A DNA stretch of 64,000 nt from Lacinutrix sp. MedPE-SW (GCF_001874145.1 NZ_MPCX01000001.1:186001-250000); one strand, 5' to 3'; counted from the first letter of the stretch, positions 1 through 9,937 are shown. The notes: generated from the letters alone by a model not told the origin. A program made the numbers and translations.

Positions 1-2510
1 AAAGGAAAAACTTTAGATTTTAATTGTGCATTTAGCAAATTATCTAAAAATTCTAAAGCATTTACTCTAGCCTCTTTAACCTCACTTAATAAACCAGAAT
101 AAGTCACGCCAATATCGGCTTCATCATAAACAAGACTTAAAAGTTTAAAAATACATTGCAAACTGGTTTCTAGTTGTTCTTCTAAAATATCTATTAAACT
201 TTGTCTTGCTATTAAAATTTCGGTATCACTATCGTTTTTAGGTTCTAAAACCACTTCTTGATTAATAGTGTTTTGAATAGATGCTATAGCATCTAGAGTA
301 GATTTATAATATTTACTTTCTCTTATAATTTCTCTTCTAAAAATGCGCTTATTAAAAAATAAATCTGGATTTTTTGTTCTAAGTTTTAAAAGACTTTTTG
401 ATGATTCTAAACGAATTACAATATCATTACTTTTAAGTAAATTTAATAATACTTTTACCGAGTTTTGAGATTTAAACGAACCTACAACTTTAGGTAGATG
501 TTGTTTAATATTGTCTTGTAAATCTTCATGTTTATCAAACTCAAGAATGGTTTTTGTAATACCCAGTCCATAATTTCTTAGTGCTTTTACAGCGGTTTTT
601 CTAAATTCTTTTTCTGGTAAAAAATGAAGTAAATCATCAACAAATCTTTGGCTAGCGGTAATACCTGATGCCTTAATAGCTTGTTTTACTATATAAGGAT
701 TTCTGTTATTTAAATGTACAGTGATAAACGGATAAAACTTTTCTATTCCAGCGTACGCAATGGTAATTAACAATTCTCCAACAGCTTCTTTACGGCTAAA
801 ACCTTCTGGTGTATTTAACGTACGTACGCGATCTGCAATTCTAGAATGTAAATTATATTTTACAGATAGTTTTTTATTATTTTTTGCTTCAATAGAAAGA
901 CACAACAAAGCAGCATTAGAAATATAATCTGTTTCATGGTTTAAGTATTCATCAAAAAACTGATTGGTATTTATATACGAATGATGAATAATATAATTTA
1001 AAGCAGTATACACTAAATCATCATCTTTTTCTTCTACTAACGCTTTAACTTTATAAAGTGCTGTACCTTTATCGTATTGAAACAATTGCTTTATAGCTTC
1101 CGTTTTAACTGTATTTGAAGAATGATCTAGTAAACTTATAATACTATCTTTTAACGGTATTAATTTATATGTGGTTAGCTGGTTTAATAAACTTAGTATT
1201 TCGGCCTCTGCGCCAGAATTTAATATACGTCTTGCCGCTATTAGGGTTGTTTCGTATTTACGTTTTTTAGGTGCTTTTTCATGTTCTACTAATGTTTTTT
1301 GAATATTAACTCTAAACGAATTAAAATAAGCTTCACGTAATCTATAAATTAAAATTATCCAGATAAATACAAAAAGTAAAATAATAACGGTTATATAAGC
1401 TGTATTTAGCTCTAGTTTTCTAATTAAAAATATTAATAAAAAACCTGCAACACCAGTAGCAACACTATCTACAGCTACATCTATAAAAGACTTTGCTTGA
1501 TTTTTAATATTTAAAGGAATAGGCATTATAGACAATTCTACAGCCGCTTTGTTTAGCGATTGCTTAAAACTCCCATCTATACCTTTTATAACAACTAATA
1601 CCCATAATTCTGGAAAGGTTAAAAACAATAAACTTCCTAAAGCAATGCCTAATGGTAAAATTAATAATGTAGATGAAACGCCCAGTTTACTTAAAAACCT
1701 ATTAGTTACAAATAACTGAAGCGCTAAGGCTATAACATTAAATGTAGAGAACCAAAAACCAAAAAATGAAGCCAATTCATCTGAATCTGATATGGCTTTA
1801 TTTGCAAAATCACTAAATTGAAAATCTATTAACTTTGCTACAATTACACTTATTCCCGTTATTAATGCTAAATAAGTTAAATGTTTAGATTTTAGTATAA
1901 GTTTAAATGAAGATACTTGCGCATTTGTATCATTATAAACACGTTGTTTCCTCACATAGGTTGTCATTTTTTGTATACGAAGTGTCCAGATTTTTTTTAT
2001 AATTGGAATGCAGCATAATATTAAAATTGCAGCCAATAAAATAGCAAATTTGTTACCATAAGTTGAAACAATTAAACTTGTTAGGTAACCACCAAAAACG
2101 CCTCCAGCTATAGCTCCTGCTCCAATAAAACCAAATAACCGTTTGGCTTCACGGGCATTAAAAACCATGTTAGCTAAAATCCAGAATTGAGACGTAGCAA
2201 CTACAGCAAATAACGAAATACTTAAATAATAAAAATATAGTATCCAATTAAATAACACATTAAAATGTAATACTATACTTAAAACTATAAACGCTAAACT
2301 AAATACTATTAAAGATACTATTGTTACGCGTAATAACGAAAACTCTCGTATTGCTTTATTATAAAATATAGTGGTTATTACAGCTACCATTGCAACTAAC
2401 AAATAACCATACGGTAAACTATCTGCTCCTAATTTATTTACAAAAAGGGCATTTACCGTTGGTTTAACTATTAGTAACACAGTTATTATTAAAAAGATAT
2501 AAAACTGCAT
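1..2510 (-). CDS. MFS-like nucleotide-transporter-type membrane protein with C-terminal HEAT repeats (C-terminus cut by window edge)
   Basis: Read from an ATG at 2510; the frame stays open for 836 codons and runs off the left edge, so the C-terminus is missing. The first ~420 residues are about 12 hydrophobic helices resembling the ATP/ADP translocase (Tlc/Npt) branch of the major facilitator superfamily. A glycine-rich segment FGFIGAGAIAGGVFGGY lies near residue 125. After residue ~440 the protein is soluble and made of repeated amphipathic helix pairs typical of HEAT repeats. It is the last gene of a minus-strand group downstream of the serine hydrolase. Substrate is unknown; nucleotide exchange is only a family-level guess. 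Confidence 0.65.
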   Translation of the reverse strand, partial: MQFYIFLIITVLLIVKPTVNALFVNKLGADSLPYGYLLVAMVAVITTIFYNKAIREFSLLRVTIVSLIVFSLAFIVLSIVLHFNVLFNWILYFYYLSISLFAVVATSQFWILANMVFNAREAKRLFGFIGAGAIAGGVFGGYLTSLIVSTYGNKFAILLAAILILCCIPIIKKIWTLRIQKMTTYVRKQRVYNDTNAQVSSFKLILKSKHLTYLALITGISVIVAKLIDFQFSDFANKAISDSDELASFFGFWFSTFNVIALALQLFVTNRFLSKLGVSSTLLILPLGIALGSLLFLTFPELWVLVVIKGIDGSFKQSLNKAAVELSIMPIPLNIKNQAKSFIDVAVDSVATGVAGFLLIFLIRKLELNTAYITVIILLFVFIWIILIYRLREAYFNSFRVNIQKTLVEHEKAPKKRKYETTLIAARRILNSGAEAEILSLLNQLTTYKLIPLKDSIISLLDHSSNTVKTEAIKQLFQYDKGTALYKVKALVEEKDDDLVYTALNYIIHHSYINTNQFFDEYLNHETDYISNAALLCLSIEAKNNKKLSVKYNLHSRIADRVRTLNTPEGFSRKEAVGELLITIAYAGIEKFYPFITVHLNNRNPYIVKQAIKASGITASQRFVDDLLHFLPEKEFRKTAVKALRNYGLGITKTILEFDKHEDLQDNIKQHLPKVVGSFKSQNSVKVLLNLLKSNDIVIRLESSKSLLKLRTKNPDLFFNKRIFRREIIRESKYYKSTLDAIASIQNTINQEVVLEPKNDSDTEILIARQSLIDILEEQLETSLQCIFKLLSLVYDEADIGVTYSGLLSEVKEARVNALEFLDNLLNAQLKSKVFP

Positions 2511-2608
2511 TAAAAAAGAGATGTATATTTCACCATCTCTTAGTCCAAATGTTTTATTAAAAAGTTTTTTTAGCAAAGGCTACTATACTTTAAATTATAG
2601 TTTATTTA

Positions 2609-3517
2609 TTATAATAAAGAACGTGATTTTTTTAACACTTTCTCAATTGGTACTACTAAATTTCTGGTTATTTGTTCGCCAAAATTATTGTCTATTAGCG
2701 CCACTATAATATATCTACGTTTTGGTCCCCAAACTAATGCAGAATCTGCATGAAAATTTTTCCAAGAACCAGATTTTCTATAAATAGTAGCATTAGGTGC
2801 TATTTTATCTAATGTGTTTACAAACTTATGGTGTAATGCTGGATCTTTCATAATATCAAGCATTTCTTTAGAACGGTCTGTACTTATTAGGTTTCCCATT
2901 GCTAATTGATAATAAAAACTACATACTTGCTTTGTTGTTGCAGCATGACTTAGTCCTTTAATAGGATCTGGATAACGTCTTCCGCCAGAAGCGTAACGTT
3001 TACCAACCCATAAACCACCACCAACTTCCTCATCGTAAAGTTTGGTTTTGGGAGCGCGTAAAACAGATTCAATTTTTTCGTAACCTACACGATCTATCAT
3101 TCTGGTGGATGCTGCGTTGTTAGATTTACTAATCATTAATCGCATGTCTTTTCTTACCTCTTTAGTATCTACTAATTCTCCTGTTTCAATAGCATCCATA
3201 GCTGCTAAAAGAATGGCGATTTTTGGTAAACTTGCAGCATACATCATATGCTCATCATTTAAACCTGCGTATTTTATATTAGTTTCATCTGTTAAATCTA
3301 CAACACCAACAGACATTTTTTTATTTCTAATAAGTTGTCTCCATTTAGGGTTAGCCATGATTTCGGCTTCTAAAAGCTTTTGTAGATTAGAATTTTGTAA
3401 TTCTGCTATAGGATCAATGTCTTGACTATGTTTTATTGGCAATTCATTTTGTGCAAATGACATAGAGCCAACAAACATTAATACTATTGCAATAAAATTA
3501 ATCAATGTTTTATTCAT
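2609..3517 (-). CDS. exported serine hydrolase of the class A beta-lactamase fold
   Basis: 302 residues with a signal peptide ending near FAQ (residues 21-23). The three penicillin-recognising motifs are visible: SLPK at 96-99 (nucleophile Ser96), SNN at 132-134 and KSG at 248-250. The class A omega-loop ExxLN with its deacylating Glu is not evident; that region is replaced by a Gly-rich segment around 165-180. This argues for a peptidoglycan-related or esterase-like hydrolase rather than a true beta-lactamase. It is transcribed toward the transporter-like gene, with a spacer of about 100 bases. Confidence 0.75.
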   Translation of the reverse strand: MNKTLINFIAIVLMFVGSMSFAQNELPIKHSQDIDPIAELQNSNLQKLLEAEIMANPKWRQLIRNKKMSVGVVDLTDETNIKYAGLNDEHMMYAASLPKIAILLAAMDAIETGELVDTKEVRKDMRLMISKSNNAASTRMIDRVGYEKIESVLRAPKTKLYDEEVGGGLWVGKRYASGGRRYPDPIKGLSHAATTKQVCSFYYQLAMGNLISTDRSKEMLDIMKDPALHHKFVNTLDKIAPNATIYRKSGSWKNFHADSALVWGPKRRYIIVALIDNNFGEQITRNLVVPIEKVLKKSRSLL

Positions 3518-3640
3518 ATTTTATATTTAAAATTAAAGTGTTTCTATAACTTACAAATTATGTGCCAAAGGTGATAATTCTTAGTCATAAATTGCTGTTA
3601 ATATTCACTATTTAAACAGCTAATTTTCAAACGTTTATTT

Positions 3641-6472
3641 TTAAATTTTATTGCCATTAATATCCAGCTCAACAATGTTTTTTCCTAGTTTTTTTACTTC
3701 TTCAAATTGTGTTTCTTTATCACCAACAACTACATAAATCATATCTTCTTCAGTTAAATATTTATCTATAATAGTTTTATAGTCTTCAAGAGTCATATTT
3801 ACTAATTCTTCTTGATCTTCTTCTGTAAAGGTGTGTGAAAGATTAAATTTACTAATGTTTCGTAACATGCCTAATTGTGCTCCTAAACTTTCGTAAGCTC
3901 TAGTGTTTCCTTTTAAAATTTTATTTCTAGTTAATTCAACTTCAGTATTAGAAAAATCATCAGAATAGTCTGCTAACATATTTTTAATTATCTCTAAAGA
4001 TTTTAATGTTGCATTTGCTCTAACGCTTGTTCTAACGGTAAATGGCGCTACTTCTTTATTGCTAGTAATTCCTGAATATGCACCATAAGTATAACCTTTA
4101 CCAATTCTTAAGGTTTGAAATAATTTTCCGCTAGATCCACCACCAATTATTTCGTTTGCAAAACGTAAGTTATTTGCATCTTCATTTTCTTGAGATAATG
4201 CTAATTTACCAATACGAATTACAGACTGTTTTGCACCTGGAAAATCTATAAAATACAATTGATTTTTAGCGTTTGTTTCTGGAATAGCATAGGTTGGAAT
4301 TTCTGTGCTTTTTGTATTCCAATCGTTTAATGTTTCTAAAGTTGATTTTACCTGAGATTCTGCTAAAGCACCTGCAATATGAAATGTTGCTTCTTTTGGA
4401 GATAATTTGTCGTAATAATTTTTTAAATCTTCTATAGTAATACCTTGTGTAGATTCTGGAGTACCTGAACCTGGAACAGCGAAAATATGGTTATCACCAT
4501 ACAGTAATTTATTATATGCTAAAGTAGCTATACTATTAGGGTTAGCTTCTCTACCTTTTAAACTTGTTTCTAATGCTTTTTTAAGACGACTAAATTCTTT
4601 TTCGTCCCAACGTGGTTGTAAAATTATTTCTTTTACTAACGCTATGGTTTCATCAAAATTCTTAGCTAAGCAACTTCCTGTAATATGGAAATCTTCGTTT
4701 GTAGAATACATACCAATATTAGCACCTAATAAACCTATAGCTTCTTCTAAATCTGCAGGCGTTTTTGTTGCTGTACCTTCCATAAGCATATCGCTTAATA
4801 AGTTAGCTACACCAGATTTTTCTACAGGATCTAATAAATGACCTCCTGGTATTGTAATATCAAACTGTACTAAAGGTACTTCGTTGTTTTCAATTCCATA
4901 AATTGCCATACCGTTACTTAACTCATTTGTCCATACTTCTGGAGATTTAAATAATGGTAACTCACCGTAACCAGGTTCGCTTCTATCATATTTAGAAGGT
5001 GTTTTTTCGTAAACAGCTTCTGCGCCTTGACTTACTTCTTCGTTGGCTACATCTTTTTTAACTTCTTCAATCCAAACGGTTGCTTGCTCTGCATTTTCTA
5101 CTGCTAAATCTAAGTTTCCTTTAGGTACAACACTTGTCATTACGTAGTTTTTTCCTTTTAAATACTTGTTGTAAGCAGCCATAACATCTTCTGCTGTAAC
5201 AGCGTTTGTTAATTTTGCTGTTTGGGTAATATAACTAGGATCACCTTTAAACTCGTTATCTTCTACCAGTTGAAATGCTTTGTTTAAAACAGTGCTAACG
5301 CCTCTATATAAGCTAGTTTCAAGCTCTGCTTTAATTCGTTTTAAATCTTTTTCGTTAACACCTTCTTTTTCAAAGCGAAGTAAACCTTCATCAATGGCAC
5401 TTTTTACATTATCTAAATCTGTACCTGCATTTGCTCGTACTCTAAATACAAACTCACCTGCAAGTTCACTACTACTTTGGTAAGTACCAACTCTAGGTGC
5501 TAGTTTTTGCTCTTCAACTATTGTTTTATATAATGGTGCTTTTTTACTTCCGCTTAAAACTTGCCCAAGAATTTCTAAGGCATATTTGTCTTTATTATAC
5601 TGTTCTACAGTTGGAAATGTGATGCGTAACTCTGGTAATTTAGCAAAACCATCTTCAAAATATAACGATTTTGTTTTCTCTAAAGTTACTGGCATAGGTG
5701 GTAAGCTTTCTACTTTTGGTCCGCTTGGTATTTCACCAAACCATTTTTCTACCAGTTTTTTAGTTTCTTCTATATCAATATCTCCTGCTATTACAAGCGA
5801 TGCATTACTAGCACCATAATATTTTTTGTAGAATTCTTTTACATCGTCTATTGTTGCTGCTTGTAAATCTGGTAATGCACCAATAACCGTCCAGTTATAT
5901 GGATGATTTTCTGGGTAAAGGTTTTTACGTTTAATTTCATCTGTATAACCATAAGCTGCATTATCTACACGTTGGCGTTTTTCGTTTTTTACAACTTGTT
6001 TTTCACGCTCTAAAGCTTCTTTTGTTACCGTATTAATCATATAACCAAAACGGTCTGAATCTATCCATAAAATTTTCTCGAAAGCGTCTTTTGGCACAAC
6101 TTCATAATATACTGTATAATCGTTTGATGTACCACCATTTCTACTTCCTCCCCATTCTGGTATCATTTTTCTATTGGCTCCAACAGGCACATTTTCACTA
6201 TCATTAAAACTCATATGCTCAAAAAAGTGAGCAAAACCTGTGCGTCCTGGTTTTTCTCTATTTGAACCTACATGCATCATCGTTGCTACAGCTACAATTG
6301 GATCACTGTGGTCCTCATGAAGTATAACTTCGAGACCATTATCTAAAGTAAATTTTTCGTAATCAATTTTAAATTCTGTTGTAGAAGTAGTGGTTTTTTC
6401 TTCTTTAGAATCTGAACAATTAATCATTAACAAAAAAGCAGCTACTAATGCTGTTGTTTTTAATATTCGCAT
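3641..6472 (-). CDS. M16 family zinc peptidase, lipoprotein
   Basis: 943 residues from the ATG at 6472. A longer in-frame start at 6514 would put 14 residues before a clear lipoprotein signal peptide, so the inner start is preferred. The lipobox LLMINC places the lipidated Cys at residue 19. The inverted zinc motif HFFEH is at 82-86, and the second M16 half follows after about residue 480, giving the usual two-domain pitrilysin/insulinase arrangement. It probably degrades peptides on the periplasmic side of the outer membrane. A second M16 lipoprotein lies at 27282-30257. Confidence 0.88.
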   Translation of the reverse strand: MRILKTTALVAAFLLMINCSDSKEEKTTTSTTEFKIDYEKFTLDNGLEVILHEDHSDPIVAVATMMHVGSNREKPGRTGFAHFFEHMSFNDSENVPVGANRKMIPEWGGSRNGGTSNDYTVYYEVVPKDAFEKILWIDSDRFGYMINTVTKEALEREKQVVKNEKRQRVDNAAYGYTDEIKRKNLYPENHPYNWTVIGALPDLQAATIDDVKEFYKKYYGASNASLVIAGDIDIEETKKLVEKWFGEIPSGPKVESLPPMPVTLEKTKSLYFEDGFAKLPELRITFPTVEQYNKDKYALEILGQVLSGSKKAPLYKTIVEEQKLAPRVGTYQSSSELAGEFVFRVRANAGTDLDNVKSAIDEGLLRFEKEGVNEKDLKRIKAELETSLYRGVSTVLNKAFQLVEDNEFKGDPSYITQTAKLTNAVTAEDVMAAYNKYLKGKNYVMTSVVPKGNLDLAVENAEQATVWIEEVKKDVANEEVSQGAEAVYEKTPSKYDRSEPGYGELPLFKSPEVWTNELSNGMAIYGIENNEVPLVQFDITIPGGHLLDPVEKSGVANLLSDMLMEGTATKTPADLEEAIGLLGANIGMYSTNEDFHITGSCLAKNFDETIALVKEIILQPRWDEKEFSRLKKALETSLKGREANPNSIATLAYNKLLYGDNHIFAVPGSGTPESTQGITIEDLKNYYDKLSPKEATFHIAGALAESQVKSTLETLNDWNTKSTEIPTYAIPETNAKNQLYFIDFPGAKQSVIRIGKLALSQENEDANNLRFANEIIGGGSSGKLFQTLRIGKGYTYGAYSGITSNKEVAPFTVRTSVRANATLKSLEIIKNMLADYSDDFSNTEVELTRNKILKGNTRAYESLGAQLGMLRNISKFNLSHTFTEEDQEELVNMTLEDYKTIIDKYLTEEDMIYVVVGDKETQFEEVKKLGKNIVELDINGNKI

Positions 6473-6575
6473 GGTTTTGGTTTTAATTTTTATAAAGATA
6501 AATATTAATACCAAAATGATTAAACCAAATGCTACTTTTCTTAAATTTGTAACATTAATTTATAATTAAAATTTC

Positions 6576-6857
6576 ATGCTTAAAACGTTTAGAATTGTTG
6601 CTTTTTTAGAAGGTGTATCTTATTTATTACTTATGGGCGCTTCAATATATAAGCGAATGCCAGAAGGTAACGACGAATTTGTAAAACTTTTAGGTATGCC
6701 GCACGGTTTATTGTTTGTTGCCTATATCGCATTGGCAATTTTTTTAAGAAGCACTTTTAAATGGGATACCAAAACATTTGCTATTATACTTTTAGGTTCT
6801 TTAGTTCCTTTTGGAACTTTCTATGTTGACAAAAAATACTTGAAGCCTTTAGCTTAA
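6576..6857 (+). CDS. DUF3817 small membrane protein
   Basis: 93 residues with three predicted membrane helices and the DUF3817 pattern FRIVAFLEGVSYLLLMG at the N-terminus, followed by PHGLLFVAYI in the second helix. Family function is unknown. It is divergent from the M16 gene (about 100 bases between starts) and convergent with the thioesterase gene. Confidence 0.8.
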   Translation: MLKTFRIVAFLEGVSYLLLMGASIYKRMPEGNDEFVKLLGMPHGLLFVAYIALAIFLRSTFKWDTKTFAIILLGSLVPFGTFYVDKKYLKPLA

Positions 6858-6879
6858 TACTGCTTAATTTAGGTTATTG

Positions 6880-7266
6880 TTATTTTAACCTGTCTTTTAC
6901 ATACTCAACTTTGGTTTTACCGTGAGCTTTTGGCTTACCGTCTTTTCCTAGGTTTACCATAATTATATCTTCTACTGTTATAATAGTTTCTCGTGTCATC
7001 ATGTTTCTTACTTCACATTTTAAAGTAATCGATGATCTGCCAAATTTTTTAACTTCCATTCCTATTTCAACAATATCACCTTCTAAGGCTTTACTGTTAA
7101 AACTAATTTCACTCATGTATTTAGTCACTATTTTAGGATTGTCAAGCTGTACAACTGTGTATAATGCAGCTTCCTCATCTATCCAAGCTAATAATCTACC
7201 GCCAAAAAGCGTTCCGTTTGGGTTTAAGTCTTCGGGTTTTACCCATTTTCTTGTATGAAATCTCAT
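6880..7266 (-). CDS. acyl-CoA thioesterase, hotdog fold (YciA/ACOT type)
   Basis: 128 residues, the size of a single hotdog domain. The motif NPNGTLFGGRLLAWIDEEAA at residues ~16-35 is the conserved helix region of the YciA/BACH acyl-CoA thioesterases, where the Asp/Glu acts in hydrolysis. It presumably hydrolyses acyl-CoA in the cytoplasm; chain length is not readable. The gene starts 3 bases after the DUF72 stop, so the two are probably cotranscribed. Confidence 0.85.
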   Translation of the reverse strand: MRFHTRKWVKPEDLNPNGTLFGGRLLAWIDEEAALYTVVQLDNPKIVTKYMSEISFNSKALEGDIVEIGMEVKKFGRSSITLKCEVRNMMTRETIITVEDIIMVNLGKDGKPKAHGKTKVEYVKDRLK

Positions 7267-7269
7267 AAT

Positions 7270-8169
7270 TTAAAATAAGTTTTGTTGTGAATTATTTTTA
7301 TTTAAATCTTCATTAGGTATTTTTAAATTATAACCTAATGTATTATTAAGTTTTTGTATAAAATATGCAGAAAGTAATGGTGATTCTTTCTCTATATTTT
7401 GATGTATAAAAAAGTTTATTTCTTTTATTCCTTGTGTTTTCCACTCTTTTAATCGTTGTACCCAATCGTCTAGTCGTGTATAATCACTTGGGTGATTAGC
7501 ACCAACGTAACGAATAAAAGCCGTACTGCTTGTTAAACGCATGTGCATAATATCTCTACGTCCTGCAGTGTCTACTATAATGTTAGATATGTTGTTATCT
7601 TCTAGTAATTTGTAAAGTTTTTGGGCTATTGCTGTATTATACCAATCTGTATGTCTAAACTCAATCGCTAGCGGAATTGTTTTAGGCCAATTTTCAACAA
7701 ATTCTACAACACGATCATAATCTTTAGGTGCAAAATTTGAATGCATTTGCAAAAATATAGTACCTAATTTTTCTTTTAAATTTGAAGCGTTATACAAGTA
7801 ATTTTCTACAACTGCATTTGTATCTTGTAAACGTTTCCAATGGCTAATTTCTTGATTAAGTTTTGGAAAAAATTTAAAATTTGAAGGTGTTTTTTCATAC
7901 CACTTTTCAAATTGTTCTGCTGGAAAAATACGATAGAAAGTTGCGTTTAATTCTATAGCATTAAATTGTGAAGAATAATAAGCCAGCTCATCTTTTGTGC
8001 CTCGAGGATAAAAACCTTTTAAGTCTGCTCTATTCCATTTTGCACAACCTACATAAATGTCTGGTATATTATCATCTTTTACCAAATTAAGCACACGTTT
8101 AGTGTCTTTATGGTCTTTTGGCAAACTAAAATCTATTAATTCTGGATGTTCTACTTTTCCAAACTTCAT
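7270..8169 (-). CDS. DUF72 domain protein (TIM-barrel fold)
   Basis: 299 residues. Family features include YVGCAKWNRADLKGFYP near residues 39-55, FNAIELNATFYR in the next strand, and FFPKLNQEISHW. DUF72 proteins adopt a TIM barrel related to sugar-phosphate isomerases and lack an agreed function. First gene of a two-gene unit with the thioesterase. Divergent from the gene at 8281, sharing a 111-base promoter region. Confidence 0.85.
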   Translation of the reverse strand: MKFGKVEHPELIDFSLPKDHKDTKRVLNLVKDDNIPDIYVGCAKWNRADLKGFYPRGTKDELAYYSSQFNAIELNATFYRIFPAEQFEKWYEKTPSNFKFFPKLNQEISHWKRLQDTNAVVENYLYNASNLKEKLGTIFLQMHSNFAPKDYDRVVEFVENWPKTIPLAIEFRHTDWYNTAIAQKLYKLLEDNNISNIIVDTAGRRDIMHMRLTSSTAFIRYVGANHPSDYTRLDDWVQRLKEWKTQGIKEINFFIHQNIEKESPLLSAYFIQKLNNTLGYNLKIPNEDLNKNNSQQNLF

Positions 8170-8280
8170 GGTTTTTTTATTTTATATAAAGGTAATTGTT
8201 CATAAAACGGTTAACAAGAAATTACTATATGAAATGATTATACTATCATAATTAATATTTTTATAAAAACACTTATAATT

Positions 8281-8697
8281 ATGACTTCAAGAGATCAACA
8301 ATTATTAGCAATTAGACCTACAATTTCTTCAATTAAAATTTCAGACAATATGAGTAGCGATGAGCGTTTTCAAAACCTAACGTTACGTCCTGTTATTAAA
8401 TTACAAAACGACTTATTTATTGAAGTTTTTAAAAACTACATTACAAAACATAAAAATGTTTTTTATGATTTAAACACTGAAAGACGCTTGCATTATATTG
8501 ATAATGCCATACATAAAGATATAAAGTTTAGAAACTCGCTTAAAGGTATTGTTATTGGGCAATTTACAACTGAAGAATATTTACTTTACATTAAAAATTC
8601 TTCGGCCTTAAACAAACGAATGATGAATATTGTTATACAACGCTTACAAAGTAGCATCCAATTGTTTGAAAAAGATAATGTGCTTTTAGCAGTGTAA
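8281..8697 (+). CDS. conserved hypothetical protein of Flavobacteria
   Basis: 138 residues, soluble and mostly helical, without signal peptide or membrane helix. The N-terminal half (LAIRPTISSIKISDNMSSDE, then FQNLTLRPVIKLQNDLF) looks strongly conserved. Relatives are sometimes labelled glyoxalase, but no metal-binding His/Glu pattern of that fold is visible, so that name is not adopted. It sits between the DUF72 and DUF2461 genes; function unknown. Confidence 0.7.
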   Translation: MTSRDQQLLAIRPTISSIKISDNMSSDERFQNLTLRPVIKLQNDLFIEVFKNYITKHKNVFYDLNTERRLHYIDNAIHKDIKFRNSLKGIVIGQFTTEEYLLYIKNSSALNKRMMNIVIQRLQSSIQLFEKDNVLLAV

Positions 8698-8712
8698 AAA
8701 TAAATAAAATTA

Positions 8713-9387
8713 CTAATTATCTATTAGAGACTCACCATTTAAATTAGTAGTTAATACATCGCTCATATAATCAAAATATGGGCGAATTGTTTTAAAAGAC
8801 TCATCTATTATTGTTAGTAAATCTTTACTTACTAATTCTTTATCTGTAATTTTTTTAGTGAATATAAATTGCTTTTTTCTAATTAAATCTATGGCTTGGT
8901 GTTCTTTATCAAAGCCTTTTGGAGCTGTTTTAAGTTCTTCACCTTCAAGGTTTCCCCAAACAGATTTAAATGTCTCTTGATTTATTATTGTTCTAATTTC
9001 TTCATCATCCATTTCAAACTCCTTTCTAATTCTTAATAAATCTTCTTTTGATGGATTCCAGAAACCAGTTGCTAAAAAACTTTGGTTATTTGGTTGTATT
9101 TGAAAATAATAACCACCACGTAATCTAGGTTTTACTCTATGAAATGAACCTCCAAAATGGGTTTTATATGGTGTTTTATTTTTTGAGAAACGCACATCTC
9201 TATAAATTCTAAAAACTTTGACTTTATCTGTTTCATCATGCACATTTAGTTTTTGGTTTATAGCAGCAAAAAATGCTTTCACTTCTGTCTCAAGTTTTTT
9301 AAACTTTGGTTTATGCTCATTAAACCATTCTCGATTATTATTTTCTTCTAATTTTTTTAGAAACTCTAGTACGTTTTTAGAAATCAT
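8713..9387 (-). CDS. DUF2461 domain protein (TIGR02453 family)
   Basis: 224 residues. Diagnostic features are FLKKLEENNNREWFNEHKP at the N-terminus, FRIYRDVRFSKNKTPYKTH near residues 60-78, and GGYYFQIQPNNQSFLATGFW. The family is widespread and uncharacterised. No signal peptide, so probably cytoplasmic. It is separated from the upstream lipoprotein gene by a strong terminator hairpin at 9414-9456. Confidence 0.88.
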   Translation of the reverse strand: MISKNVLEFLKKLEENNNREWFNEHKPKFKKLETEVKAFFAAINQKLNVHDETDKVKVFRIYRDVRFSKNKTPYKTHFGGSFHRVKPRLRGGYYFQIQPNNQSFLATGFWNPSKEDLLRIRKEFEMDDEEIRTIINQETFKSVWGNLEGEELKTAPKGFDKEHQAIDLIRKKQFIFTKKITDKELVSKDLLTIIDESFKTIRPYFDYMSDVLTTNLNGESLIDN

Positions 9388-9413
9388 TTTTAGGGTTTAG
9401 GGTTAGTGTAAAA

Positions 9414-9456
9414 TTAAAAAAAAGTCTCAATTTCAAGTAATTTGAAATTGAGACTT
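9414..9456 (-). terminator. intrinsic terminator of the 46-residue lipoprotein gene
   Basis: A 16-bp perfect stem, AAAGTCTCAATTTCAA pairing with its complement across a 4-base loop (9421-9456). It is followed on the minus strand by a T-run, 25 bases after the lipoprotein stop codon. Confidence 0.85.
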
Positions 9457-9481
9457 TAATTAATATGTTTAATTTGTAGAA

Positions 9482-9622
9482 TTAATCTACAGTATCTTCT
9501 ACATCGTCTGCAACGTCTTCTACTGCGTCTTCGACTTTTTCTCCTGTTGATTCTTCTCTACATCCGGTTAATACTATTGACATTGAAAACATCAATAAAA
9601 ATAAATAAGATAATTTTTTCAT
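9482..9622 (-). CDS. 46-residue acidic lipoprotein
   Basis: ATG at 9622, stop at 9482-9484. The signal peptide MKKLSYLFLLMFSMSIVLTG is followed by Cys21 (lipobox VLTGC). The mature 26 residues are nearly all acidic and follow an amphipathic repeat: EKVEDAVEDVADDVEDTVD. Such small Bacteroidota lipoproteins are often stress-induced, but no function is known. It is flanked by a terminator downstream and by the DUF1328 gene upstream. Confidence 0.75.
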   Translation of the reverse strand: MKKLSYLFLLMFSMSIVLTGCREESTGEKVEDAVEDVADDVEDTVD

Positions 9623-9735
9623 TTTGGTTTTGATTTATTGGTTAATAATTTAAATGTAATGATTAATTATGTGAATTTTTGCTTCTAAACGTTATTAATA
9701 CAAATTAATCATTGAATTTTTATTTTTTTTAAAGC

Positions 9736-9891
9736 TTATCTTCTTCCTCTAATTAGAGATAAAATAAATAATACAATAAATATGAAGAAACATATTTTAG
9801 CAATTCCTGCTGCTCCTCCTGCAATTCCGCCAAATCCTAAGACTCCAGCTATAATTGCGATAATAATAAATGTGATTGTCCAACGTAACAT
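9736..9891 (-). CDS. DUF1328 (YtjA-like) small membrane protein
   Basis: 51 residues from an ATG at 9891. It has two hydrophobic helices separated by the Gly/Ala-rich motif [20 protein letters not shown] and ends in RGRR. This is the DUF1328/YtjA pattern, known as a small stress-associated inner-membrane protein in other bacteria. It lies between the acidic lipoprotein gene and the MscS gene, in an apparent osmotic or envelope stress group. Confidence 0.85.
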   Translation of the reverse strand: MLRWTITFIIIAIIAGVLGFGGIAGGAAGIAKICFFIFIVLFILSLIRGRR

Positions 9892-9937
9892 AATTTTTTA
9901 GTTTTAATGGTTATTAATAATTGATTTTTATAATCGA

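Noticed and set aside
6473-6514. Longer start for the first M16 lipoprotein
   Set aside because: It would put charged residues before a clean lipoprotein signal peptide.
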